A DNA stretch of 64,000 nucleotides from the NCBI RefSeq assembly GCF_018861905.1, contig NZ_JAHLDU010000011.1:90959-154958 (forward strand). The letters are read 5' to 3'. The first letter of the stretch is position 1. Each line of letters begins with the position of its first letter. A program made the translations under genes and the position numbers. Below, piece by piece: positions 26,852-36,380 of this stretch. The notes beneath the pieces were generated by a model that saw only the letters and a list, made by a program, of their open reading frames with translations, was not told the origin of the DNA and ran no database searches. This DNA is from Clostridium sp. DSM 17811 (GTDB lineage Bacteria; Bacillota; Clostridia; Clostridiales; Clostridiaceae).

Positions 26852-27880
26852 ATGTATAGTTTTAAAAATGATTATAGTGAAGGCGCTCATCCAAATATAC
26901 TGAAAGTATTAATGGAATCAAATATGGAGCAAACAGATGGATATGGAGAAGATAAATACTCAATAGGTGCTATTAAATTATTAAAGGATAAAATAAAGTG
27001 TAATGATGTTGATATCCATATGCTTTGTGGTGGAACTCAAACAAACCTTACGGCCATTTCAGCTTTTTTAAGACCGCATGAGGCTGTCATATCAGCAAAT
27101 ACAGGACATGTATTAGTTCATGAAACTGGAGCAATAGAGGCAACTGGTCATAAAGTTATTTCTATAAAAGTAGAGGATGGAAAACTTAAACCTACTCATA
27201 TACAAATGGTTATAGATGAACATACGGATGAGCACATGGTAAAGCCTAAGATGGTTTACATATCAAATCCAACAGAAATAGGTACTATATATAAGAAAAA
27301 AGAATTAGAAGAGTTATATGGATATTGCACAAAAAGTAATATAATTTTGTATATTGATGGAGCAAGGCTTGGATCCGCTTTATGTTCAAAAGAAAATGAT
27401 ATAGAAATTTCAGACTTGCCAAAACTAGCTGATGTTTTTTATATAGGTGGAACTAAAAACGGTGCATTACTGGGTGAGGCCATTGTTATTTGCAAAGAGG
27501 GCCTTAAAGAGGATTTTAGATATCATATTAAGCAAAAGGGTGGATTACTTGCAAAAGGCAGGTTAATAGGTATACAGTTTTTGGAGCTATTTAAAAATGA
27601 TCTTTATTTTAATTTAGCGAGACATGCTAATTTTATGGCGGAAAAATTAAAATTAGGAATTAAAGAGTGTGGATATAAATTTTTAATAAATTCATCAACA
27701 AATCAAATATTCCCAATATTGCCTAATAAAACAATTGAGAAACTTCAAGAAAATTATTTGTTTTTTGTATGGCAAAAAATTGATGAGGATAATTCTGCAG
27801 TGCGTTTAGTAACATCTTGGGCAACTAAAGACGAGTCTGTTAAGTCATTTATAGATGATTTAAAACTAATTAGCAAATAA
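26852..27880 (+). CDS. Threonine aldolase family, beta-eliminating lyase fold
   Basis: PLP enzyme of 342 residues, most likely cleaving L-threonine or L-allo-threonine to glycine and acetaldehyde. The N-terminal NDYSEGAHPNIL and GYGEDKYS, the HVLVHETGAIEATGHK block and the lysine K202 in GGTKNG fit the low-specificity aldolase family. The segment YIDGARLGSAL supplies the cofactor-binding aspartate. ATG 26852 follows GAGAGGGG. No terminator separates it from the ATPase gene upstream, so the two may be cotranscribed. Confidence 0.87.
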   Translation: MYSFKNDYSEGAHPNILKVLMESNMEQTDGYGEDKYSIGAIKLLKDKIKCNDVDIHMLCGGTQTNLTAISAFLRPHEAVISANTGHVLVHETGAIEATGHKVISIKVEDGKLKPTHIQMVIDEHTDEHMVKPKMVYISNPTEIGTIYKKKELEELYGYCTKSNIILYIDGARLGSALCSKENDIEISDLPKLADVFYIGGTKNGALLGEAIVICKEGLKEDFRYHIKQKGGLLAKGRLIGIQFLELFKNDLYFNLARHANFMAEKLKLGIKECGYKFLINSSTNQIFPILPNKTIEKLQENYLFFVWQKIDEDNSAVRLVTSWATKDESVKSFIDDLKLISK

Positions 27881-28050
27881 GAAAATAGATGATAAATTCA
27901 GTTTTACTAGCATAGATTATTGTAGAATACTATTAGTTTATTGCAATATCGAACTTATTTTATTGCATTTTAGGTGAAAATCATGTATTCTAGTTAATAA
28001 TGATTAATGAATAATTAAATGGACAAAAGGCTATATAGGGGGTAATGAAA

Positions 28051-31000
28051 GTGAGAAAGTTTAAAAGAGTACTAGTAGCAAATAGAGGTGAAATTGCAAT
28101 AAGAATTTTTAGAGCTTGTAATGAGCTTGGAATTCGTACGGTTGCAATTTACTCTAATGAGGATAAATATTCTCTATTCAAAACTAAGGCAGATGAGGCA
28201 TATCTAATTGGAAAAAACAGAAGTCCTGTTGAGGCATATTTAAACATCGAGGAAATAATAAGTATTGCGCTTAAAAAAGGTGTAGATGCTATTCATCCAG
28301 GGTATGGTTTTTTATCAGAGAATCCTGAATTTGCAATAAAATGTGCTAAAGCAGGTATTGAATTTATTGGACCAACTGCGGAGATGATGGATAGTCTTGG
28401 AGATAAAATCAAATCTAAGATTGTGGCAAATGCGGTAGGAGTGCCCACTATACCTGGAGATAAAAAAGAAGTTGATACAGTTTATGAGGCAAAGGAACTT
28501 GCAGAAAAATGTGGATATCCTGTTATGCTAAAAGCAGTCGCCGGTGGTGGTGGACGAGGCATGAGAATTGTACGCGATGCGAGTGAATTAGAAGCCTCTT
28601 ATATTAGTGCTAAAAGTGAAGCAAAAAAAGCTTTTGGTGTAGACCACCTTTATGTAGAAAAATATCTTGAAAAATCTAAACATATAGAAGTTCAGGTTCT
28701 TGGAGACAAGTTCGGAAATATTGTTCATTTACATGAGCGTGATTGTTCCATCCAAAGAAGGCATCAAAAGGTTGTAGAATATACTCCTGCATTTTCAATA
28801 TCACAGGAAAAAAGAGATGAAATTTGTAATGATGCATTAAAAATTGCTAAATCAGTAAATTATAGAAGTGCCGGTACATTGGAGTTCTTAGTAGACACTA
28901 AGGGAAATCATTATTTTATAGAAATGAACCCTAGAATTCAAGTTGAGCATACCGTTACAGAAATGGTAACAGGTATTGATATAGTTCAAAGTCAGATACT
29001 TATAGCAGAAGATTATGCTTTAAATTCACCTGAAATAGGGATTAAATCACAAGAGGATGTACAAGTTAATGGATTTTCTATTCAGTGTCGTATAACTACA
29101 GAGGATCCTTCTAATAATTTTGCGCCAGACACAGGTAAAATAGAAGAATACAGAACTGGTTCTGGTTTTGGAATAAGACTAGATGGAGGTAATGGATTCG
29201 CTGGAGCTATAATTAGTCCTTATTATGATAGTTTACTCGTAAAAAACATATCATGGTCTAGAACTTTTAAAGATGCCATAAAGAAGTCTATTAGAGCTGT
29301 AGAGGAAACTAGAATTACAGGAGTAAAGACTAATATAGGTTTTTTAATTAATGTATTAAATCATCCTACTTTCCTTAAAGGCGAATGTAATACAAATTTT
29401 ATTGAAGAAAATCCTGAACTTATATCTATTACACCTCAGGCAGATGAAGAAAGTAGAGTACTTAAATTTATTGGTGAAAAAATGGTTAATGAGAACAATG
29501 GTATTAAAAAACTTTATGATGTACCAGTAGTTCCAAAAATAATAATGCCAAATGAACTTAGTGGAACAAAACAAATATTAGATCTTCATGGGACAGAAGG
29601 ACTTTTAAAATGGATTAAAGGACAAAATAAATTGTTATTGACTGATACAACAATGAGAGATGCTCAACAATCATTAATGGCAACTAGAGTGAGAACAAAG
29701 GACATGTTAAAGATAGCAACCGCTACCTCTGTTTATGGAACTGATTTGTTTTCTCTTGAAATGTGGGGAGGAGCTACTTTTGATGTTGCATATAGATATT
29801 TGAATGAATCTCCCTGGGAGAGATTAACACAACTTAGAAAGAAAATTCCTAATGTACTTTTTCAGATGCTTATACGTGGAGCGAATGCAGTAGGTTATAA
29901 GAATTATCCTGATAATATAGTTCGCGAATTTATTAAAGAATCAGCGAGCAGTGGTGTTGATGTATTTAGAATATTTGATTCACTAAATTGGCTTAAAGGA
30001 ATGGAAACTTCAATAGATGAGGTTCTTAAAAGTGATAAGGTTGCAGAAGCTTGTATTTGTTATACAGGTGATATATTAAATGATAAAAAAAATAAATATA
30101 ATTTGGATTATTATATAAAACTTGCAAAGGAAATTGAAAAAACAGGAGCTCATATATTAGGTATAAAAGATATGTCAGCACTTCTTAAACCTCATGCTGC
30201 ATTTAAGCTAATTAATGCCTTAAAGCAAGAGGTAGGAATGCCTATTCATCTTCATACTCATGATACTACAGGAAATGGTGTTGCTACAGTTTTAATGGCA
30301 GCTCAAGCAGGTGTTGATATTGTAGATACAGCATTTAACAGTATGTCAGGTCTTACTAGTCAGCCAGCTCTAAACTCAGTTGTTGCAGCACTTAAAAATA
30401 CTGACAGAGATACTGGAATAGACCTTAAAGGGATTCAGGGGATTTCAGATTATTGGGATGCTGTAAGACCAGTTTATGACCAATTTAAATCAGATTTGAA
30501 TTCTGGTTCAGCTGAAATTTATAGATATGAAATCCCAGGAGGTCAATACTCTAACCTTAAACCACAAGTAGAGAGTTTCGGTTTAGGGCATAAATTTAAT
30601 GAAATTAAAGAAACATATAAAGTTGTAAATGATATGGTAGGGGATATTGTAAAGGTAACTCCATCTTCTAAGATGGTTGGAGATTTTGCAATATTTATGG
30701 TCCAAAATGACCTTACACCAGAAAATATATATGAAAAAGCAATTAAAATGTCCTTCCCAGATTCTGTTGTATCATACTTTAAAGGAATGATGGGTCAACC
30801 AATGGGAGGATTTCCAGAGAAACTTCAGAAATTAGTTTTAAAGGGTGAAGATCCAATTACAGGTAGACCAGGTGAATTATTGCCAGATGAAGATTTTGAT
30901 ATGGTGGAGAAACACTTAATAGAAAAATTTAATATAACTCCAACTAAAAAAGATATATTAAGTTATTCATTATATCCAGATGTATTTGATAACTATATTA

Positions 31001-31479
31001 AATATATTCAGGAGTATGGAGATTTAAGCAGAATTGGAAGCGATATTTTCTTCCACGGACTAAATGAGGGTGAAACTTGTGAGGCTGAAATTGCGGATGG
31101 AAAAACCCATATGATAAAATTGCTTCATATTAGTAAATTAGATTTAGAAGGTAATAAAGTTCTTGTGTTTGAGGTTGATGGAAATAGACGTGAAATAAAA
31201 ATCAAAGACAAAAACAACAAGGCTGTGCTAAATTACCAAGTGTCACAAATGGCAGATCCGTCAAATCCTTTAGAGGTTGGATCTCCAATACCAGGAACAG
31301 TTATATCTATACTTGTAGCAGAGGGAGATAAAGTAACTGAAAATCAACAATTAATGGTAGTTGAGGCTATGAAAATGGAGACTAGGGTAATTGCCTCAAA
31401 GGCAGGTGTAGTTGAGTTAATTAATGTTAAAGAAGGACAACAGGTAAAGGCTGGGGAACTTTTAATAAATTTAAAATAG
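28051..31479 (+). CDS. pyc: Pyruvate carboxylase
   Basis: Biotin enzyme making oxaloacetate from pyruvate and bicarbonate; about 1142 residues, full length. The biotin carboxylase domain (1-450) starts RVLVANRGEIA and has the ATP loop GGGGRGMR. The carboxyltransferase barrel (about 520-800) contains LLTDTTMRDAQQSLMATR, and the C-terminal biotinyl domain has EAMKMET with its lysine near residue 1108. GTG 28051 is preferred (AGGGGG eight bases upstream); ATG 28045 sits only two bases after that site. It replenishes the TCA cycle and supplies aspartate-family amino acids. Single gene with its own terminator. Confidence 0.95.
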   Translation: MRKFKRVLVANRGEIAIRIFRACNELGIRTVAIYSNEDKYSLFKTKADEAYLIGKNRSPVEAYLNIEEIISIALKKGVDAIHPGYGFLSENPEFAIKCAKAGIEFIGPTAEMMDSLGDKIKSKIVANAVGVPTIPGDKKEVDTVYEAKELAEKCGYPVMLKAVAGGGGRGMRIVRDASELEASYISAKSEAKKAFGVDHLYVEKYLEKSKHIEVQVLGDKFGNIVHLHERDCSIQRRHQKVVEYTPAFSISQEKRDEICNDALKIAKSVNYRSAGTLEFLVDTKGNHYFIEMNPRIQVEHTVTEMVTGIDIVQSQILIAEDYALNSPEIGIKSQEDVQVNGFSIQCRITTEDPSNNFAPDTGKIEEYRTGSGFGIRLDGGNGFAGAIISPYYDSLLVKNISWSRTFKDAIKKSIRAVEETRITGVKTNIGFLINVLNHPTFLKGECNTNFIEENPELISITPQADEESRVLKFIGEKMVNENNGIKKLYDVPVVPKIIMPNELSGTKQILDLHGTEGLLKWIKGQNKLLLTDTTMRDAQQSLMATRVRTKDMLKIATATSVYGTDLFSLEMWGGATFDVAYRYLNESPWERLTQLRKKIPNVLFQMLIRGANAVGYKNYPDNIVREFIKESASSGVDVFRIFDSLNWLKGMETSIDEVLKSDKVAEACICYTGDILNDKKNKYNLDYYIKLAKEIEKTGAHILGIKDMSALLKPHAAFKLINALKQEVGMPIHLHTHDTTGNGVATVLMAAQAGVDIVDTAFNSMSGLTSQPALNSVVAALKNTDRDTGIDLKGIQGISDYWDAVRPVYDQFKSDLNSGSAEIYRYEIPGGQYSNLKPQVESFGLGHKFNEIKETYKVVNDMVGDIVKVTPSSKMVGDFAIFMVQNDLTPENIYEKAIKMSFPDSVVSYFKGMMGQPMGGFPEKLQKLVLKGEDPITGRPGELLPDEDFDMVEKHLIEKFNITPTKKDILSYSLYPDVFDNYIKYIQEYGDLSRIGSDIFFHGLNEGETCEAEIADGKTHMIKLLHISKLDLEGNKVLVFEVDGNRREIKIKDKNNKAVLNYQVSQMADPSNPLEVGSPIPGTVISILVAEGDKVTENQQLMVVEAMKMETRVIASKAGVVELINVKEGQQVKAGELLINLK

Positions 31480-31496
31480 AATAAAAGGGATATAGG

Positions 31497-31540
31497 AAAA
31501 GATAGTAAAACTTTGAAATAAGGTTTACTATCTTTTTTAT
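31497..31540 (+). terminator. Terminator of pyc
   Basis: AAAAGATAGTAAA (31497-31509) pairs with TTTACTATCTTTT, followed by a long T-rich tail. Confidence 0.88.
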
Positions 31541-31635
31541 TTTTTTACGATTAGATGTCTAAGTAAAATAACTAACTAAATAATATGTAATTATACGCTG
31601 AAGTATTAAGAATATAATTGTAAAATAAAATACTA

Positions 31636-31664
31636 TTGTGTAAACGACTAATATATGCTAATAT
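31636..31664 (+). promoter_or_regulatory. Possible promoter upstream of the sugar symporter
   Basis: TTGTGT (31636-31641), 17-base spacer, TAATAT (31659-31664). Weak -35 match; it lies just before the first operator-like repeat at 31681, a sensible place for repression. The remaining 31541-31948 gap holds the repeats and palindromes listed separately and no gene. Confidence 0.4.
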
Positions 31665-31680
31665 ATAATTATAAAAGAAA

Positions 31681-31792
31681 AGAAAAGGTTTTCCTAAAAA
31701 GAATTATTTGATTTTACATAATTATTTTTAGCTAAACAAGCGTACTTGTAAAAGTACGTATTAAATTTAGAAGTATAGAAAAGGTTTTCCTA
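31681..31792. promoter_or_regulatory. Pair of 16-bp direct repeats, probable LacI-type operators
   Basis: AGAAAAGGTTTTCCTA occurs exactly at 31681-31696 and 31777-31792, 96 bases apart. Each contains the dyad GAAAA-GG-TTTTC. Between them is another perfect dyad, CGTACTT (31741-31747) with AAGTACG (31752-31758). The arrangement suits two dimers looping DNA; the LacI-family gene at 33540 is the obvious candidate regulator. Confidence 0.6.
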
Positions 31793-31907
31793 TAAAAAGT
31801 TTGGCGGTAATATTGTGGACATGTTACTTGGAAAATGGATATTTTAGTAGATGATATACCCGATGGACTATTTCTACAAAAGTAAAAGAAAATATAAATA
31901 AAACAAA

Positions 31908-31925
31908 GATAGCGTTAACACTATC
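31908..31925. promoter_or_regulatory. 18-bp near-palindrome just before the symporter ribosome binding site
   Basis: GATAGCGTTAACACTATC, with one mismatch between arms, ends nine bases before AAGGAGG. It could be an operator or an RNA hairpin affecting translation; nothing decides between them. Confidence 0.4.
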
Positions 31926-31948
31926 CAATATACAAGGAGGAAATAAAA

Positions 31949-33370
31949 ATGAAACAAGTGAACCAAATGAAACAAAGATTTGCATTTGCAGCAGGTGCAT
32001 TCGGCCATGACATTTTTTACCAAGCATTGTCAACATATTTCATGATTTTCGTTACAAAAGCTATGTTTGCAGGAGCTCCAAAGGAAACACAGATGAAAAT
32101 GATAGGGTTAGTTACCTCATTAGTTGTAGGTATCAGACTAGTTGAAATTATCTTTGACCCAATTATTGGTAGCGTTATAGACAACACTAAAACTAAATGG
32201 GGGAAATTCCGTCCATGGCTTTGTATTGGTGGAACAATCAGTGCAATTTGTTTAGCAATGCTATTTACTAACTTCTTTGGACTCGCAACAAGTAACCAAA
32301 CTTTATTTACAATTCTATTTATTATTGTTTTCATCATATTAGACTGTGCTTTTTCATTTAAAGATATTGCATTTTGGTCAATAATCCCTGCACTTAGTGA
32401 TGATTCGGCAGAACGTGGAAAATTAGCAACATTTGGACGTTTCGCTTCATCATTAGGGGCAAATGGAACAACACTAGTAGTAATCCCTATAGTTTCATTC
32501 TTTACATTAGTAGTTACTGGTCACTCTGGCCAAGGAGCTAGCGGATGGTTCGCTTTTGGCTTAATAGCTGCAATAATCTATGGTGTTACAAGTTGGATTG
32601 TAGCTCTTGGTACAAAAGAACAAGAAAGTGTTTTACGTAAGCAACACGGGAAAACTTCACTTAAAGATGTATTTACTGCACTTACTAAAAACGACCAATT
32701 AATGTGGTTGGCACTAGCATATCTTTTGTTTGCTATTGGGTATGTAGCTACAACAGCCGTATTAATGCTTTACTTCCAATATGTAATTGGGAATATATCA
32801 GCTTTTTCAATTGTAGGTATTGTAGCTGCAATTTGTGGTATTATATCTGTTCCACTTTACCCAATTATCACTAAATATATTTCAAGAAAATATGTTTACA
32901 TAGTTGGTATTTTATCAATGTTAATTGGATATTTGATACTTTCCGTAGTCTCAACAAGTTCAATGGCAGTTATTATTATAGGGCTAGTATTCTTCTATTT
33001 TCCGTACCAATTAATTTTTCTAGCAGTGCTTATGACAATAAGTGACTCAGTTGAATACGGACAATGGAAAAATGGAGTTCGTAATGAAGCAGTAACTTTA
33101 TCTCTTCGTCCATTATTAGATAAACTCGCAGGAGCTTTATCTAATGGTATCGTAGGTTTCATATCAGTAACGTGTGGTATGATTGGAGATGCACAAGCAA
33201 GTGATATAAGCTCTAATGCTATTGTGACATTTAAAATGTGGGCTTTCTATTTACCAGCAGCATTAATGATTATTTCCGGTGTTATCTTTTTATTCAAAAT
33301 TAAATTAACAGAAAAGAGACATGCTGAAATAGTAAAAGAATTAGAAGCATCATTAGCAAAAGTAAACTAA
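31949..33370 (+). CDS. GPH-family (MelB/LacS-like) sugar:cation symporter
   Basis: Integral membrane transporter of 473 residues with about 12 helices. It imports a glycoside, pentoside or hexuronide with Na+ or H+. The N-terminal AFGHDIFYQ and the segment FDPIIGSVIDNTKTKWGKFR carry the conserved Asp residues and cytoplasmic loop of the family. There is no C-terminal EIIA domain, unlike LacS. Codon use differs from neighbours: six of ten arginines are CGT, while adjacent genes use mainly AGA, which hints at acquisition from another source or high expression. Paired operators upstream and a LacI gene downstream suggest substrate induction. Substrate unknown. Confidence 0.85.
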   Translation: MKQVNQMKQRFAFAAGAFGHDIFYQALSTYFMIFVTKAMFAGAPKETQMKMIGLVTSLVVGIRLVEIIFDPIIGSVIDNTKTKWGKFRPWLCIGGTISAICLAMLFTNFFGLATSNQTLFTILFIIVFIILDCAFSFKDIAFWSIIPALSDDSAERGKLATFGRFASSLGANGTTLVVIPIVSFFTLVVTGHSGQGASGWFAFGLIAAIIYGVTSWIVALGTKEQESVLRKQHGKTSLKDVFTALTKNDQLMWLALAYLLFAIGYVATTAVLMLYFQYVIGNISAFSIVGIVAAICGIISVPLYPIITKYISRKYVYIVGILSMLIGYLILSVVSTSSMAVIIIGLVFFYFPYQLIFLAVLMTISDSVEYGQWKNGVRNEAVTLSLRPLLDKLAGALSNGIVGFISVTCGMIGDAQASDISSNAIVTFKMWAFYLPAALMIISGVIFLFKIKLTEKRHAEIVKELEASLAKVN

Positions 33371-33404
33371 TTTAATTCAATAATTAAAGTATTATTAATA
33401 CTAA

Positions 33405-33440
33405 AAAGCTGCCTCAAGACAAAATTGAGGTAGCTTTATC
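33405..33440 (+). terminator. Hairpin terminator of the symporter gene
   Basis: AAAGCTGCCTCAA (33405-33417) pairs with TTGAGGTAGCTTT (33425-33437); the following T-run is short. Confidence 0.7.
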
Positions 33441-33539
33441 TTTACAAATTTTAATTTAAATAGTAATATTTCCATATATGAGTAATTAGTTAACTTAATA
33501 TAATATATGTAAATTTTCTTGCTTTATAGGGGGGCAAAA

Positions 33540-34556
33540 ATGAAAGCTAGTATAAGAGATGTCGCAAGGGAAGCTAATGTTTCTATGAGTACTGTATCAA
33601 GAGTTATAAATAAAAATTATCCTGTTAAAGAAGATACTAAAATTAGAGTTGAAAAAGCTGTAGAAAAATTGAACTTTAGTCCTAACACATTGGCAAGATC
33701 CTTAATTTGTCAAAACACAAAAACAATAGGAATTCTAGTTCCAAGCATAGACAATTTATTCTTTCCAACTGTAATTAAAGCTATCGAATATGAACTTAGA
33801 ATAAACGGTTATTCAATTTACCTTTGTGATACAGCTGATAACGCTTCAGAAGAAATAAAATATATAAGATCACTTATGGGAAGACAAGTAGATGGCATTA
33901 TAGTAATTGATCCCAAAACAGAAAATATGAGGAGTGGGTTTTATGAAATTGTAGGAAAAGATATACCACTTGTATCAATCAATGGATATAATAAGGACAT
34001 AGATTGTAATTTTGTACTCAATGATGAAGCAAATGGTGCAAGGCAAGCAATGGAATATCTTTTAAAACTTGGACATGAAAATATAATATTTGTACGAGGA
34101 AAAGAGAGTTACTCATATGACATAAAAGAAAACGTTTATATTAAATTCATGGAAGAAAACAAATTAACTGTTAGAAAGAAAATTATAGATGTTGGTGAAG
34201 GCAATAGTTACGATACTGTTAACGGGACAATGAATATAATGAGAAAAGAACTAGAAAACTTAAAGGCACCTATTGCTGTATTTTCCTGTAATGATTTAAT
34301 GGCACTCGGAGTTTTAAACGCTTGTAAAAAAATGAATCTCGATGTACCTAAGGAAGTTTCAATAATTGGATTTGATAACATTTGTATTTCGAGTATGGTT
34401 GAACCCAAAATTACAACAGTAGATCAAAATATGTATTTACTTGGGGAAAATGCTGCAAAAATGCTTTTGGACTTAATAGATAATAACAATCAAAAGGTTA
34501 ACAGAATTAAACTAAGCACAAAACTAATCATTAGAGATAGTTGCAGTAATATTTAG
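33540..34556 (+). CDS. LacI-family transcriptional regulator
   Basis: Repressor-type regulator of 338 residues. The N-terminal helix-turn-helix IRDVAREANVSMSTVSRVIN and hinge FSPNTLARSL are typical, followed by a periplasmic-binding-like sugar sensor domain (TIGILVPSIDN onward). ATG 33540 follows AGGGGGGC; earlier in-frame starts lie before that site. It probably controls the symporter upstream through the GAAAAGGTTTTC repeats. Those lack the central CG preferred by many LacI proteins, so the link is an inference. Confidence 0.88.
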   Translation: MKASIRDVAREANVSMSTVSRVINKNYPVKEDTKIRVEKAVEKLNFSPNTLARSLICQNTKTIGILVPSIDNLFFPTVIKAIEYELRINGYSIYLCDTADNASEEIKYIRSLMGRQVDGIIVIDPKTENMRSGFYEIVGKDIPLVSINGYNKDIDCNFVLNDEANGARQAMEYLLKLGHENIIFVRGKESYSYDIKENVYIKFMEENKLTVRKKIIDVGEGNSYDTVNGTMNIMRKELENLKAPIAVFSCNDLMALGVLNACKKMNLDVPKEVSIIGFDNICISSMVEPKITTVDQNMYLLGENAAKMLLDLIDNNNQKVNRIKLSTKLIIRDSCSNI

Positions 34557-34601
34557 ATCTAAATATTAAGTAATCATAAGGATCTAGGTATAATTAATAT
34601 A

Positions 34602-34633
34602 AAAAGGCATCTACAAAAAAGTAGGTGCCTTTT
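34602..34633. terminator. Bidirectional terminator between lacI-type gene and ppx1
   Basis: AAAAGGCATCTAC (34602-34614), six-base loop, GTAGGTGCCTTTT (34621-34633). A/T runs on both sides serve the convergent genes. Confidence 0.85.
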
Positions 34634-34651
34634 ATAAGCATGTAGTGTATA

Positions 34652-36154
34652 TCATTTTATTATTAATTTCTTATTATATATCTTTTCAAATGATGAACAG
34701 CATTGTAGTGCCGCACTTATTTCGAGCAATGGGTCTGCTTTTGCATCAACGGTTATTGTTACAGTATCTAATCCAATGCTGCAACTAATAAATTGTATAT
34801 TTCCATTTAAGCAACTATCCAGACTTTCACTAATGCGTAGTAGTATGGTTAACTTATCTATTATATCTAAATCTTGTTTAGTTATTAAATTCTGGTACAA
34901 TTTTAAGTCAATTTTAAATTCATTTTTTCTGTGAAGAGCAGCTATGTATGAAGCCATTAGTTGCTCTTTATGAGTAAGTCCATTAATTTTAGAGTTTGCA
35001 ATCATATAGGAAGAATGTTTATGATGATCAAAATAACTTATAAGAATCCCTATATCATGAAGCATTGCTGCAGTTTTCAAAATTTTATAAGGGTTTATTG
35101 GTATGTCGATAATTGTATTAAGCTCATTATACAGGGTTTTAGTTAACATCCATACGTGACTCGGATGTTTAACGTCAATTTTATAATTAAGTAAGTGGTT
35201 ATTAAGAGAGAAATCAAGCACATCATTTAAAGGTATTTTACTATTAAAGATATATTCATATAAAACACCATCACGAAGACCACTTCCGCTAACATGGAGT
35301 TCTTTTATATTAAGGTATTCAATTAAGGTAACTAAAGATGCAGCAGCACCAACAAAAATATCGGCTCTTTCCTTTGAGAGTCCCTTAAGTTTTTTTCTTT
35401 GAAAAGACTCTTTAACTTTAACCTGATCGTAGATAGTTATAACTTCATTTGTAGGAATTATATAATTATGAAGATTATCTATAGGATAATTAGTTTTTCT
35501 CTTATGTAATTTACCGATATTTCTTATAGTACCACCGATCCCAATTATGGGTATATTTTTAACTTCTTTTAGCCAAGGAATATCTTTATAAAGTGAAGTA
35601 AGAAATGTCTTAATTTCAGCTTCGCTTTTATCATTCATGACCTTTTGAAGTGAAAACTTTTCTGTGAGATTTATGGCACCAAAAGGTAAACTTATGGATG
35701 CTTTTAATTTTCTGTTTTTAACTAAAATTAATTCTGAACTACTTCCACCAATATCCATTATTAGTGCATCAGAAAAATCCATACTGTTGATAGCCCCAAA
35801 ATAATCATAGTAAGCTTCTTCAATTCCAGTTAAAACACGAATATCAATAGAAAGTTCTGATTTAACACGGTTTAAAAATTCAATTTGATTGGTGGCTTTA
35901 CGGACAGCTTCTGTAGCAACAGCTAAAATTTCACTTATATCTTGAATAAAACACAACCGTTTAAAGAAAGCTAAAGTAGATATAGCATTATCAATTCTAG
36001 AGGGATTTAATTCTCCATTTTTGGTCATATCTTTGCCAAGGCGAACACTCCTTTTAATTTCATCTACTATTCTAAAGGAATTATCTTTGTTTATTTGAAC
36101 AATTACTAGACGTATAGAATTTGATCCTATATCAATTATGGCTATTTTTTTCAT
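34652..36154 (-). CDS. ppx: Ppx/GppA exopolyphosphatase with HD domain
   Basis: Hydrolyses polyphosphate ends or pppGpp; 500 residues. ASKHA-fold motifs DIGSNSIRLV (near 7) and MDIGGSSSELIL (about 139) are intact, with the conserved Glu pair in TGIEEAYYDYF. The C-terminal half is the HD-type helical domain with MLHDIG. ATG 36154 follows AAAGGGG. Divergent from a second Ppx-like gene followed by the polyphosphate kinase gene, so both synthesis and breakdown of polyphosphate are encoded here. Choice between polyphosphate and pppGpp as substrate cannot be made from sequence. Confidence 0.9.
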   Translation of the reverse strand: MKKIAIIDIGSNSIRLVIVQINKDNSFRIVDEIKRSVRLGKDMTKNGELNPSRIDNAISTLAFFKRLCFIQDISEILAVATEAVRKATNQIEFLNRVKSELSIDIRVLTGIEEAYYDYFGAINSMDFSDALIMDIGGSSSELILVKNRKLKASISLPFGAINLTEKFSLQKVMNDKSEAEIKTFLTSLYKDIPWLKEVKNIPIIGIGGTIRNIGKLHKRKTNYPIDNLHNYIIPTNEVITIYDQVKVKESFQRKKLKGLSKERADIFVGAAASLVTLIEYLNIKELHVSGSGLRDGVLYEYIFNSKIPLNDVLDFSLNNHLLNYKIDVKHPSHVWMLTKTLYNELNTIIDIPINPYKILKTAAMLHDIGILISYFDHHKHSSYMIANSKINGLTHKEQLMASYIAALHRKNEFKIDLKLYQNLITKQDLDIIDKLTILLRISESLDSCLNGNIQFISCSIGLDTVTITVDAKADPLLEISAALQCCSSFEKIYNKKLIIK

Positions 36155-36271
36155 TTTTATTATTCCCCTTTGAAATTCATTTATTATACAACTTATGTCT
36201 ATAATAATTAATAGTTATAATATTTGCAAGTGTTAATAAATATGCCCCTTACAAATAATTTTTTTTTTATG

Positions 36272-36322
36272 GTTAAAGTTAGGTTAAGGTTTCGTTAAAT
36301 ATAATATACATTATTGTATAAT
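36272..36322 (+). promoter_or_regulatory. PhoP-box-like promoter of ppx2-ppk
   Basis: GTTAA occurs at 36272, 36283 and 36294, exactly 11 bases apart, on one face of the helix, and TATAAT follows at 36317-36322. Firmicute PhoP boxes are direct TTAACA-like hexamers with 5-base gaps, placed as here upstream of a -10 without a good -35. Confidence 0.6.
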
Positions 36323-36380
36323 AACAAACATTATAGTAGTATCAATATATATGAATTTTTTTATACAAAGGAGATTTTTT

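Noticed and set aside
31639..31652. TGTAAACGACTAAT considered as a cre site before the symporter gene
   Set aside because: It mismatches the consensus at the conserved T after CG and at the end; too weak beside the site at 52790.
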